Below, piece after piece: positions 9,304 to 17,036 of a stretch of 64,000 bases of DNA. A program made the translations under genes and the position numbers. Source of the stretch: Pusillimonas noertemannii (GTDB taxonomy: Bacteria > Pseudomonadota > Gammaproteobacteria > Burkholderiales > Burkholderiaceae_B). Under the pieces are notes generated by a model that made no database searches, was not told the DNA's origin, and saw only the letters and a program-made list of their open reading frames with translations. The number at the start of each line of letters is the position of its first letter. The first letter of the stretch is position 1. The stretch covers positions 310,001-374,000 of the forward strand of contig NZ_QEKO01000004.1 in the NCBI RefSeq assembly GCF_003096595.1. The letters run 5' to 3'.

Positions 9304-10773
9304 ATGCCCCACGGCTCCAGCACCAACGATTCCGGCTTTTTGCGCCGGTTGCTCCATCGCAAAAAACGCTCGCAAAAACACAAGACCCTGCTGGGCAAGA
9401 TTTTGCTCTGGATGTTCGGACCGCTGTTCCTGCTGTGGTCGATAGGCATCGTCATCACCTATTTCATTGCCCAGAACATCGCCAATGCCCCTTACGACCG
9501 CACCCTTACCGACCACCTGCGCCTGCTCAAGTACGAAGTCGAGCAGCAGCACGTGCGCCAGGGGGTTGAACTGTCGGCCTCGGCGCTGACCATACTCAGC
9601 GGCGAAAGCGGGCGTCCGGTACGCTGGCAAATACGCGATGCCAACGGCGATTCGTTGGCGGGCAACGCCGACATTCCCCTGCCCGACAACTGGGCCTATG
9701 AAAAAGACAAATTCAAGTTCCACAATGAAACCATCGACGGCCAGAGCGTACGGGTCGCCTATGTCTGGGGCGGGCGTGACCGGCAGGGTGAATCGTTTCT
9801 GACCCTGGTGGCCGAGACCAACGACAGGCGCGGAGTATTGCAGCAGGAGATCCTGACCGGCATGCTCACGCCCCAGCTTATCGTGCTGCCGCTGGCCGCC
9901 CTGCTGGCCGGCCTGGGCCTGACCCAGGGGCTGGAACCCTTGAACCTGCTGCAGGAACGCATACGCGCGCGGCGGCCCAACGACCTTTCCCCCATCAGTG
10001 ACGACCTGGCGCCCGCCGAGATCGCCCCTCTTGTGGACGCCATGAACGAGCTCCTTACCCAATTGGCGGCCAGTACCGAAACCCAGCGGCGCTTTGTATC
10101 CAATGCGGCGCACCAGTTGAAGACGCCTCTGGCGGGCATGCGCACACAGGCCGAATTGGCCCTGCGCGAGCAAGATCCCGACAAGATGGGAGAAAGCCTT
10201 CAGCAGCTGGTCAAGGGAGCCCAGCGGGCCACCCGACTCGTCAACCAGTTGCTGGCCCTGACCCGGGCCGAACACTCCGGCAACCCGGGCCTTTTCGTGC
10301 CCGAGAAGCTCGAGCTGAATGCCCTGGCCGAACGCCAGACCCGCCAGTGCGTCGACGCCGCCCTGCATCGCGGCGTCGACCTGGGTTTCGAGGCCTTCGG
10401 GCAGCCGCTCTGGATACAGGGCAACGGCCTGATGCTGGCCGAACTGCTGGCCAATCTCATCGACAACGCCCTGCTCTACACGCCTGCGGGCGGATGGGCC
10501 ACGGTGCGGGTCGCCGGCGACGCCGACACCGCCAGCATCGAGGTGGAAGATTCCGGGCAAGGCATTGCCGCCGAGCACCAGGCGCGCATCTTCGACCGTT
10601 TCTTCCGCGTATGGGGCAACAGCGCCGACGGCAGCGGTCTGGGCTTGTCCATCGTCAAGGAAATCGCCGACCAACATCGGGCCCGTGTCGAACTGGTCGA
10701 GCCCGCGCCGCGCGATGGCGCGCGCACCTGCTTTCGAGTCACCTTCCGCAAGGTCTCGCCGCCCCAGGCCTGA
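9304..10773 (+). CDS. Sensor histidine kinase (TctE/QseC type)
   Basis: A 489-residue inner-membrane kinase. A first membrane helix lies at about residues 36-60 and a second at about 186-206. They enclose a periplasmic sensor that looks like the 2CSK_N domain of TctE-type kinases. Then come a HAMP-like linker, HisKA with the phospho-accepting histidine in NAAHQLKTPLAGM, and HATPase_c with NLIDNALLYTP, EDSGQGI and GSGLGLSIV. It follows the response regulator immediately and an MHS transporter comes next, suggesting that the pair senses the transported acid. The ligand is not identifiable from sequence. Confidence 0.9.
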   Translation: MPHGSSTNDSGFLRRLLHRKKRSQKHKTLLGKILLWMFGPLFLLWSIGIVITYFIAQNIANAPYDRTLTDHLRLLKYEVEQQHVRQGVELSASALTILSGESGRPVRWQIRDANGDSLAGNADIPLPDNWAYEKDKFKFHNETIDGQSVRVAYVWGGRDRQGESFLTLVAETNDRRGVLQQEILTGMLTPQLIVLPLAALLAGLGLTQGLEPLNLLQERIRARRPNDLSPISDDLAPAEIAPLVDAMNELLTQLAASTETQRRFVSNAAHQLKTPLAGMRTQAELALREQDPDKMGESLQQLVKGAQRATRLVNQLLALTRAEHSGNPGLFVPEKLELNALAERQTRQCVDAALHRGVDLGFEAFGQPLWIQGNGLMLAELLANLIDNALLYTPAGGWATVRVAGDADTASIEVEDSGQGIAAEHQARIFDRFFRVWGNSADGSGLGLSIVKEIADQHRARVELVEPAPRDGARTCFRVTFRKVSPPQA

Positions 10774-10905
10774 TGTCCCGCGCATCCAGGCCTCTCCCCA
10801 CTCCCCCCTGACGCAGCACCTTGCCCTTGCGCCTGCTCATTGCACATTAACGGCGGCCAGGGCTGGTTTCATTTATTTACAAAATCCCCACATTCCGGTG
10901 TTTGC

Positions 10906-10924
10906 ACGTAAGTTTGACGTAAGT
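10906..10924 (+). promoter_or_regulatory. Direct-repeat site upstream of MHS transporter
   Basis: ACGTAAGT occurs twice with an 11-bp period (10906-10913 and 10917-10924), and a reverse-oriented CTTACG follows at 10937-10942. OmpR-class regulators bind direct repeats of about one helical turn, and the gene for one lies upstream in the same cluster. The link to that regulator is inference. Confidence 0.45.
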
Positions 10925-11007
10925 CTCGTTTTCTACCTTACGCATAATGCTGCTCCCGTGGCGGCAACAACAAGAGCCGAGCCCGGCCCACACTTCTAGG
11001 AGACATT

Positions 11008-12714
11008 ATGAGTACAACGGACACAATTGCGTCGCCTCCCCCGGGGCAAGGCCGCAGCGCCGGCGCGCCGGCAGCCACCAACCGCCCCATGACGTCGGAA
11101 GAAAGGCGAGTCATCTTCGCCTCGTCGCTGGGCACGGTATTCGAGTGGTACGACTTCTATCTGTACGGCTCGCTGGCCGCCATCATCGCTGCCCACTTCT
11201 TCTCGGGCGTGAATCCCACGGCGGGCTTCATCTTCGCCCTGCTGGCCTTTGCGGCCGGCTTCGCCGTACGGCCCTTCGGCGCCCTGGTGTTCGGCCGCCT
11301 GGGCGACCTGGTCGGGCGCAAGTACACATTCCTGATCACCATCCTGATCATGGGCCTGTCGACCTTCCTGGTCGGCGTGCTGCCCTCCTATTCGTCCATC
11401 GGCATGGCGGCGCCCGTCATCCTGATCATCCTGCGCCTGCTGCAAGGCCTGGCCCTGGGCGGCGAGTATGGCGGCGCGGCGACCTATGTGGCCGAGCATG
11501 CTCCGCAGAACCGGCGCGGCTTCTACACCAGCTGGATCCAGACCACCGCCACCATGGGGCTTTTCCTTTCCCTGCTGCTCATCCTGGGCATACGCAGCGC
11601 CCTGGGCGAAGAGGCCTTTCTTAGCTGGGGATGGCGCGTTCCCTTCCTGATCTCGGCCGTGCTGCTGATCATCTCGGTGTGGATCCGCATGCGCCTGAAT
11701 GAATCGCCCGCCTTCAAGAAGATGAAGGAAGAAGGCACCCAGTCGGAGGCACCCATCAAAGAGTCGTTCGGCCAATGGCGCAACCTGAAGATCGTCATCC
11801 TGGCGCTGCTGGGCCTTACCGCCGGCCAGGCCGTCGTGTGGTACACCGGCCAGTTCTATGCCCTGTTCTTCCTGACCAAGTCTCTTGGGGTCGAGGCCAA
11901 CACGGCCAACATTCTGATTGCTCTGGCCTTGCTGCTGGGCACGCCGTTCTTCGTGGTGTTCGGAGCCCTGTCCGACAAGATAGGCCGCAAGCCCATCATC
12001 ATGGCCGGCTGCCTGATCGCCGCCCTGGCCTACTTCCCGGTGTTCAAGGCCATCACCCACTTTGGCAACCCCGCCCTCGAGCATGCGCAGGCCACCGCCC
12101 CGGTTACCATCGTGGCCGACCCGGCGACTTGCTCGTTCCAGTTCAACCCTGTGGGCACCGCCTCATTCACCAGTTCCTGCGACATTCTCAAGGCCTTCAT
12201 GGCCAGCAATTCAGTCAACTACGAGAACGTGGCCGCACCGGCCGGCACCCTGGCCGTGGCGAGAATCGGCGACGAAGAGTTTCCGGCATTCGAGGGGGCC
12301 GGCATGAGCAAGGCCGACTTCACCGCCAGGTCGGCCCAGCTGCGCGAGGCCCTGACCCAATCCATCCGCGCCCACGGATATCCCGCCAAGGCGGATCCTA
12401 CGCAGATCAACTACTTCATGGTGGTGGTGCTGCTGACCTTCCTCGTCATCCTGGTTACCATGGTGTATGGCCCCATCGCCGCGATGCTGGTCGAGATGTT
12501 CCCGACGCGCATACGCTACACCTCCATGAGCCTGCCGTATCACATCGGCAACGGATGGTTTGGCGGCTTCCTGCCCCCGGTGGCGTTTGCCATCGTGGCC
12601 GCCACGGGCAATATCTATGACGGCCTGTGGTATCCGATAGGCATTGCAGTCATGTCGCTGGTCATCGGCACGCTGTTCGTGAAAGAAACCCGTCACAACG
12701 ACATCAACGCTTGA
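11008..12714 (+). CDS. MHS-family MFS transporter (proton-coupled metabolite symporter)
   Basis: A 568-residue, 12-helix permease of the metabolite:H+ symporter branch. It has the MHS signatures GTVFEWYDFYLYG near the N-terminus, AVRPFGALVFGRLGDLVGRK, the RLLQGLALGGEYGGAA helix, and a C-terminal TRIRYTSMSLPYHIGNG motif. Length exceeds the usual 430-450 because of an insertion of about 110 residues around 350-465 that contains two cysteines (ATCSFQF and SSCDILK). The insertion lies between membrane segments and is probably extracytoplasmic. The RBS is AGGAGAC just before ATG. The adjacent TctDE-like system suggests regulated organic-acid uptake; the substrate is unknown. Confidence 0.88.
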   Translation: MSTTDTIASPPPGQGRSAGAPAATNRPMTSEERRVIFASSLGTVFEWYDFYLYGSLAAIIAAHFFSGVNPTAGFIFALLAFAAGFAVRPFGALVFGRLGDLVGRKYTFLITILIMGLSTFLVGVLPSYSSIGMAAPVILIILRLLQGLALGGEYGGAATYVAEHAPQNRRGFYTSWIQTTATMGLFLSLLLILGIRSALGEEAFLSWGWRVPFLISAVLLIISVWIRMRLNESPAFKKMKEEGTQSEAPIKESFGQWRNLKIVILALLGLTAGQAVVWYTGQFYALFFLTKSLGVEANTANILIALALLLGTPFFVVFGALSDKIGRKPIIMAGCLIAALAYFPVFKAITHFGNPALEHAQATAPVTIVADPATCSFQFNPVGTASFTSSCDILKAFMASNSVNYENVAAPAGTLAVARIGDEEFPAFEGAGMSKADFTARSAQLREALTQSIRAHGYPAKADPTQINYFMVVVLLTFLVILVTMVYGPIAAMLVEMFPTRIRYTSMSLPYHIGNGWFGGFLPPVAFAIVAATGNIYDGLWYPIGIAVMSLVIGTLFVKETRHNDINA

Positions 12715-12744
12715 CACCCCCCGGCCGCGATTCTGCGGCGGCAT

Positions 12745-12780
12745 CGACCTGACGTGATCTTTCAGGCCCACGTCAGGTCG
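12745..12780. promoter_or_regulatory. 36-bp palindrome: MHS-gene terminator or operator
   Basis: Perfect 12-bp arms CGACCTGACGTG and CACGTCAGGTCG surround a 12-nt loop. It starts 30 nt past the transporter stop and is followed by TTTCC, so it may be a terminator. It also ends 6 nt before a TACAAT box that could start the small RNA described next, so it may instead be an operator. Confidence 0.55.
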
Positions 12781-12792
12781 TTTCCCTACAAT

Positions 12793-12956
12793 CGAAGCCA
12801 TAGAAAGTACTCCAGCGGTCTGCGGCCCTCGGCCCAGCGCCAGGCCCATCCGCCCGAGTACTGCTATCTCATCGGTATTGCGCGCCCCGCGAACTGTAGT
12901 AAGCGCAAGCCGATGTGTTATACCGGCCCGGTGCAATCGCATCCGGGCCTTTTTTT
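12793..12956 (+). ncRNA. Candidate structured small RNA upstream of rdgC
   Basis: The 335-nt gap between the MHS gene and rdgC contains three successive stem-loops. Stem 1 (12800-12867) pairs ATAG-AA-AGTACTC with GAGTACT-G-CTAT. Stem 2 (12870-12915) pairs CATCGG-TA-TTGCGC with GCGCAA-G-CCGATG around a 19-nt loop. The last is an intrinsic terminator (12925-12956) with stem GGCCCGG/CCGGGCC and seven T. A TACAAT -10-like box lies at 12787-12792; no good -35 is seen. This organisation suggests a transcript of about 160 nt. I do not recognise an Rfam family. The gap before rdgC (12957-13049) holds only another TACAAT box at 12983. Confidence 0.45.
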
Positions 12957-13049
12957 GCCGCCGAGGCGGCCGCGGCACGGTTTACAATCGTCGGTCCGTC
13001 CCATCCAAAGCAGGCCCAGGCCTCGCCTCAATCAAAAGTTGCATCAACA

Positions 13050-13952
13050 ATGTGGTTCAAGAACCTTAAAGTATTCCGCCTTGCCCCCTCGTGGTCGATA
13101 TCCCTGGACACACTTGAGTCCGCGCTTGAAAAACACGCCTACCGTCCCGGCAACAGCCTCGAGATGCAGAATCTGGGCTGGGTGCCGCCCTTCGAGAACT
13201 CGGGCCTGGCCTATGCGCTGCAGGGACAAATATTCCTGAGCCTGCGCGCCGAGAAGAAACTGCTGCCCACCACCGTCATCAATCAATTCGCCCGTGCACG
13301 CGCGCAAGAGATCGAAGAGCAGCAAGGCTTCAAGCCCGGCCGCAAGCAGATGAAGGAAATCAAGGAGCAGGTCACCGACGAGCTCCTGCCCAAGGCCTTC
13401 AGCGTCTATCGCGATACCCGCGTCTGGATCGACACCAAGAACCGCTGGCTGGTGGTCGACGCGGCCGCCGCCGCCAAAAGCGATGAAGTGCTTGGCATGT
13501 TGGCCAAGTCCATTGATCCCTTCCCCGTCCTGCAGCTGTATGTCGAACAATCCCCGGCAAGCAGCATGACCGACTGGCTGATCCAGGATGAGCCTCCGGC
13601 CGGCTTCTCGGTCGACCAGGACACCGAGCTGCGCTCGACCAGCGAAAGCCGTGCCGCCGTACGCTACCTGCGCCAGAGCATAGACATCGACGACGTACGC
13701 AAGCACGTTCAGGCGGGCAAGCAATGCACGCGGCTGGCGCTCACCTGGGCCGATAAAGTGTCCTTTGTGCTGACCGACGGCCTGGACATCAAGCGCGTGG
13801 CGCCCCTGGACGTGCTGAAGGAAAACCAAGACCTGGTTTCCCGCAACGACGCCGACCAGCTGGATTCGGACCTGGCCCTGATGACCGGTGAACTGTCGCG
13901 CCTGCTGGACAATCTGGTCGACGCATTGGGCGGCGAAAAGAAAATGGCCTGA
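13050..13952 (+). CDS. rdgC: Recombination-associated protein RdgC
   Basis: DNA-binding ring protein associated with the nucleoid that modulates RecA; in Neisseria it is linked to pilin variation. The start is set at [13 protein letters not shown], the family N-terminus, skipping 45 upstream in-frame residues. The protein is 300 residues, the standard length. Visible features are [22 protein letters not shown] near residues 45-66 and the central [18 protein letters not shown]. It lies downstream of a terminator-bounded small RNA candidate, so it should have its own promoter. Confidence 0.95.
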   Translation: MWFKNLKVFRLAPSWSISLDTLESALEKHAYRPGNSLEMQNLGWVPPFENSGLAYALQGQIFLSLRAEKKLLPTTVINQFARARAQEIEEQQGFKPGRKQMKEIKEQVTDELLPKAFSVYRDTRVWIDTKNRWLVVDAAAAAKSDEVLGMLAKSIDPFPVLQLYVEQSPASSMTDWLIQDEPPAGFSVDQDTELRSTSESRAAVRYLRQSIDIDDVRKHVQAGKQCTRLALTWADKVSFVLTDGLDIKRVAPLDVLKENQDLVSRNDADQLDSDLALMTGELSRLLDNLVDALGGEKKMA

Positions 13953-13972
13953 TCCGCAACGAAGGGCGGATC
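13951..13972 (+). terminator. Possible rdgC terminator
   Basis: GATCCGC and GCGGATC pair across an 8-nt loop that overlaps the rdgC stop, and are followed by AAGCTTTCTTT. It is weak because the T tract is displaced. A second hairpin (GGCGGCC/GGCCGCC, 14027-14047) lies beyond it and may serve convergent pyrB. Confidence 0.4.
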
Positions 13973-14055
13973 AAGCTTTCTTTGTACCGGTGGAATGGCT
14001 TGCGCTCGTCAGACTCCTGCTGAACAGGCGGCCCTTTACAGGCCGCCCGGCGGCA

Positions 14056-15348
14056 TCAATCGATGCCGTGGAACACGCTGTCGTCGGGCCCGATGTGCGA
14101 GGGCGGGCTCCAGGTAACATCGCGCAGCGAGTGCTGGACCAGGCCCTCGACCCCCAGCAGCACGGCAAAAATCGCCATCCGCACCGGTATGCCGTTGTCG
14201 GCCTGGCGGAAGATGGCCAGGCGCGGGTCGTGGTTCAGGTCGACGCCCAGATCGTGCGCACCTTCGCGGCTGTCGCGCGGCAAGGGATGCATGATGATGG
14301 CGTCCGAACGGCCGCAGCGGTCGACAATGGCCTTGTTCACCTGGAAATCAGCCGTATAGCCCTCAAGCTGCTCATCGGCGAAGCGCTCTTTCTGCACCCG
14401 GGTAGCGTAGACGACGTCGGCCCCGACCAGCCCCTGCTCCAGCGAACTGGTCTGCTCGATGACATGGCCGCGCTTGCCCGCCTGTTCAAGAATGTAGTCG
14501 GGCATCTCCAGCCCCTTGGGCGCCACCAGCGTGAACTTCAGGTCGCGATACAAGGCCAGCAGCTTGATCAGCGAGTGCACTGTGCGGCCGTATTTCAAGT
14601 CGCCCACCATGGCGATGTGGGCGCCGTCCAGCAGCTTGCCCAGGCGCGAGAACTCGGTCAGTATGGTGTACAGGTCGAGCAGGGCCTGGCTGGGATGCTC
14701 GCCGGCGCCGTCGCCGCCGTTGATCACCGGTATATTCGTTGCGTCGGCGAACTCGGCCACCGAGCCGCGCTCGGGGTGGCGTATGACCAGCGCGTCGACA
14801 TAGCCGCTCATGACGCGACTGGTGTCGTAAATGGATTCGCCTTTTGCCATGGACGAAAACGTAAAGCCCGTTGTGTCGCACACCGAGCCGCCCAGCCGGC
14901 AGAAGGCGGCGCCGAAACTGACCCGGGTACGCGTGCTGGCCTCGAAGAACAGGTTTCCAAGCACCGCCCCCTCGAGCACCCGCGATACCTTCTGACGCCG
15001 CGCAATGGGCTGCATCTGGTCGGCAATGCGAAACAGCTCTTCGACCGATTCGCGAGTGAACTGGTCCACCGAAAGCAGTTGGTGCTTGCCGTTATATGAA
15101 ATACGGTCTCGCAAAGGCCCCGACTGTGCGCTTTGCGCATATTTTTCAAGCAGAGCTTCGTTTTCGACAATCTCGGTGACAAAGCGGGACACCACCTCGG
15201 GCATGTTGCGGGCTTCCTGCGAGCCTTCGGGCAACAGCCAGGTATCGAGCGCACGCCGCTTGACCCCGATACGGACCGCGAACACATCGCGGGTCAGGTT
15301 GAGCCGACGCATTGCGTCGCGCAGAAAGACTTGCTGGGAAACAGACAT
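14056..15348 (-). CDS. pyrB: Aspartate carbamoyltransferase with N-terminal HTH-like extension
   Basis: Condenses carbamoyl phosphate with aspartate in pyrimidine synthesis. At 430 residues it is about 110 longer than the usual PyrB. Catalytic motifs are present: STRTRVSF at 138-145 for carbamoyl phosphate and HPSQALLDLYTI at 218-229. Because STRTR normally falls near residue 52, about 85 residues precede the enzyme fold. Residues 7-40 (FLRDAMRRLN then RDVFAVRIGVKRRALDTWL) resemble an XRE-type helix-turn-helix. An AGGGG RBS lies 7 nt before the ATG. The promoter is covered by a long perfect palindrome, so autoregulation is conceivable. Long PyrB forms exist in betaproteobacteria; the HTH reading is mine. 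Confidence 0.92.
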   Translation of the reverse strand: MSVSQQVFLRDAMRRLNLTRDVFAVRIGVKRRALDTWLLPEGSQEARNMPEVVSRFVTEIVENEALLEKYAQSAQSGPLRDRISYNGKHQLLSVDQFTRESVEELFRIADQMQPIARRQKVSRVLEGAVLGNLFFEASTRTRVSFGAAFCRLGGSVCDTTGFTFSSMAKGESIYDTSRVMSGYVDALVIRHPERGSVAEFADATNIPVINGGDGAGEHPSQALLDLYTILTEFSRLGKLLDGAHIAMVGDLKYGRTVHSLIKLLALYRDLKFTLVAPKGLEMPDYILEQAGKRGHVIEQTSSLEQGLVGADVVYATRVQKERFADEQLEGYTADFQVNKAIVDRCGRSDAIIMHPLPRDSREGAHDLGVDLNHDPRLAIFRQADNGIPVRMAIFAVLLGVEGLVQHSLRDVTWSPPSHIGPDDSVFHGID

Positions 15349-15360
15349 GGCGCGGCCCCT

Positions 15361-15396
15361 AAATAAAATATACGCAGTGCGTATATTTTATTTCAA
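15361..15396 (-). promoter_or_regulatory. pyrB promoter inside a 33-bp perfect palindrome
   Basis: Positions 15361-15393 form 16-bp arms (AAATAAAATATACGCA and its complement) around one central base. On the minus strand TTGAAA (15391-15396) and TATATT (15367-15372) are separated by 18 bp, a plausible sigma-70 promoter that the palindrome covers almost entirely. It lies 13 nt upstream of the pyrB ATG. The length and perfection point to a repressor operator. Confidence 0.75.
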
Positions 15397-15455
15397 CCGC
15401 CCTTCAAGGTGAACCTTTTTTGCGTCTTCATGCGCATTATTACAACGCAGGCTCT

Positions 15456-15977
15456 TCAGCCTCGGCGCAGATCGGAAGGCCGGGCCCACAATTGCGACGG
15501 TTCCGCCGATTGGGGCTGGGGCCGCGAAGCGCCGTCGAACGAATCATAGTCGTATGACCAGTCGTCATTGGCCAGGCTTCCCATGCCGAGCAGCAGCCAG
15601 CAGCCCGCCGCAAACATCACCATGCTTACGCAGTAGGAGGCCAGCACGCAAAGCACCGGCACCCAATGAGGGCGTCTCTGCCCATTGCGGATGCGCGACC
15701 CAAGGCTGGCTTGCACCATATATACCCACAACAAGCCCAGGCCCGCCAATGCCAGTCCGCACAGAAAAGCCACAAGCGGCATGCGCAATAGATACGCCGG
15801 CACTTCGATTGGCAGTATGGCCAGCGCGCACAGCACGACCAGCAGCACGCCCACCCCGTTGATCCAGGCCAGAAACTTGAAGCCCAGCGTCAAGACGTCG
15901 GACGAGGTGCGCTCCACCGCCCGTGGACGGTGGCCTTCGTTCAGCATTTCGTGAACCGCCTTGTATTCAGTGCCCAT
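15456..15977 (-). CDS. Small integral membrane protein, unknown function
   Basis: A 173-residue protein without a family I can name. About 25-50 soluble N-terminal residues precede three or four hydrophobic segments: LAWINGVGVLLVVLCALAI, LLRMPLVAFLCGLALAGLGL and VLCVLASYCVSMVMFAAGCW. The C-terminal tail is polar and acidic (NDDWSYDYDS). The ATG giving MGTEYKAV was chosen; a GTG six codons upstream is also open. It lies between the lipoprotein gene and pyrB, all on the minus strand. The hydrophobic pattern and codon use support a real gene. Confidence 0.6.
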   Translation of the reverse strand: MGTEYKAVHEMLNEGHRPRAVERTSSDVLTLGFKFLAWINGVGVLLVVLCALAILPIEVPAYLLRMPLVAFLCGLALAGLGLLWVYMVQASLGSRIRNGQRRPHWVPVLCVLASYCVSMVMFAAGCWLLLGMGSLANDDWSYDYDSFDGASRPQPQSAEPSQLWARPSDLRRG

Positions 15978-16084
15978 GGAAAAACGACACCCCACGACGC
16001 GGGACCCGTGGTCCGATCATGGAGTGCCGCTCCGAAGTGGGGTGATTGTTGCCCGAACCCGGATGGGCCCGGACAACACGCCCT

Positions 16085-16693
16085 TCAGTTGCCCGAAGGC
16101 GCCGATGCGCCAGGGGCGGGTGTCGCAGCGCCCGGGCCTTGCTGAGAGTCTGCGGGCGGCGCAATGGGGTTGCCGTTTTCGTCGACGCCCGCGATAGCAC
16201 GGGCAGCGGCCGTGGCGTTCTGCTCGGTACCCACCGCAAAGACCAGCTGATCGGTCGTGACGGGAGTGGTGAAGCTTGGAGCGGCAAGCATGGTGCGCCC
16301 CACTACCAGCGCCAGGCGCTTGTTGGGATTCTGAGTGGTGATGTCGGTGATCTTCTTTTGGCCCACATTGTTCAAGGCCAGGGCAAGCAGCCCGGTGCCT
16401 TCCTGGCTGGTACCGGCTTGAACGCCGACCAGGTCGTCACGCGTGATGACAGGCTGAGGGTTGACATACAGGGTACCGGCCTGGATCTGCACCGGCGTCC
16501 ATCCTTGCTGATTGACGGTATCGGCCAGGAACACAGCGACTGGAGCACCCTGGCTGCTGGCCTGCATGGAAGTCTCGGCCGATGCCTCGGGTTTGGCTTC
16601 AGTAGTCTGCTTGCCAGGCATCGTTTGGCAAGCAGCCAAAAGAACCAGACTGGCCGGCAACAGGATTCGACCCAACGTGCGTACTGCTTTCAT
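16085..16693 (-). CDS. Lipoprotein with SecD P1-head-like domain
   Basis: A 202-residue putative lipoprotein: the signal peptide ends in the lipobox LLAAC with Cys22. After a low-complexity Ala/Glu/Ser linker, residues of about 55-165 resemble the periplasmic P1 head of SecD, with LYVNPQPVITRDDLVGVQA, then LLALALNNVGQKKITDIT, then KRLALVVGRTMLAAP. The tail is Pro/Ala-rich. An AAGGGG RBS lies 9 nt before ATG. No SecD membrane domain is present, so this is not a translocase subunit; a role in envelope protein handling is only inferred. Confidence 0.75.
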   Translation of the reverse strand: MKAVRTLGRILLPASLVLLAACQTMPGKQTTEAKPEASAETSMQASSQGAPVAVFLADTVNQQGWTPVQIQAGTLYVNPQPVITRDDLVGVQAGTSQEGTGLLALALNNVGQKKITDITTQNPNKRLALVVGRTMLAAPSFTTPVTTDQLVFAVGTEQNATAAARAIAGVDENGNPIAPPADSQQGPGAATPAPGASAPSGN

Positions 16694-16862
16694 GAGATGC
16701 CCCTTCTTTTGGTTGTTACAAGGTTAAAATTCTAACAGGAAGCCCGGGTGGGGCACGCCAACAATTGTCAATTTATGGTTCAATTAGAAAAATACGTTAC
16801 CCCAAGCGGCGCCCCAGGCGGGCGCTTTATCGCAGAACCTTTTTTGCAGCGGAGACCCTTTC

Positions 16863-17036
16863 GTGGCTGATACGCATTCCACCCACCCCAGTTCCTCTAA
16901 CGCTCGCCGTTTTTCGGCGGGTCTGGTCACCGGCATCGTCACGCTGGCGTGGCTGGTCGTTTTCGGCGCGGTCATGGTGCACGGCCTCGACGGCATCCAT
17001 CAGCACGACGAGGTCGTGGCCACGCAGGCCAAGTAA
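16863..17036 (+). CDS. 57-residue single-pass membrane protein, GTG start
   Basis: A small ORF with a well-placed GGAG seven nucleotides before a GTG start. The product begins with a polar stretch (VADTHSTHPSSSNARRF), has one membrane helix (AGLVTGIVTLAWLVVFGAVM), and ends in a short charged tail (GIHQHDEVVATQAK). Its last 37 nt overlap the 3' end of convergent pbpC. The good RBS and typical hydrophobic profile support it. Function is unknown. Confidence 0.6.
   Translation: MADTHSTHPSSSNARRFSAGLVTGIVTLAWLVVFGAVMVHGLDGIHQHDEVVATQAK

Noticed and set aside
12870-12915. Cobalamin riboswitch
   Set aside because: GCGCCCCGCGAACTGTAGTAA resembles the riboswitch core, but the B12 box is absent, the overall stem order differs, and rdgC is not a B12-regulated gene.
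12793-12956. 6S RNA
   Set aside because: The predicted fold is three separate stem-loops rather than one long rod with a central bubble.
15397-15455. Terminator AAGGT-GA-ACCTT with T run near 15407-15421
   Set aside because: It would work only for plus-strand transcription, and no plus-strand gene precedes it.
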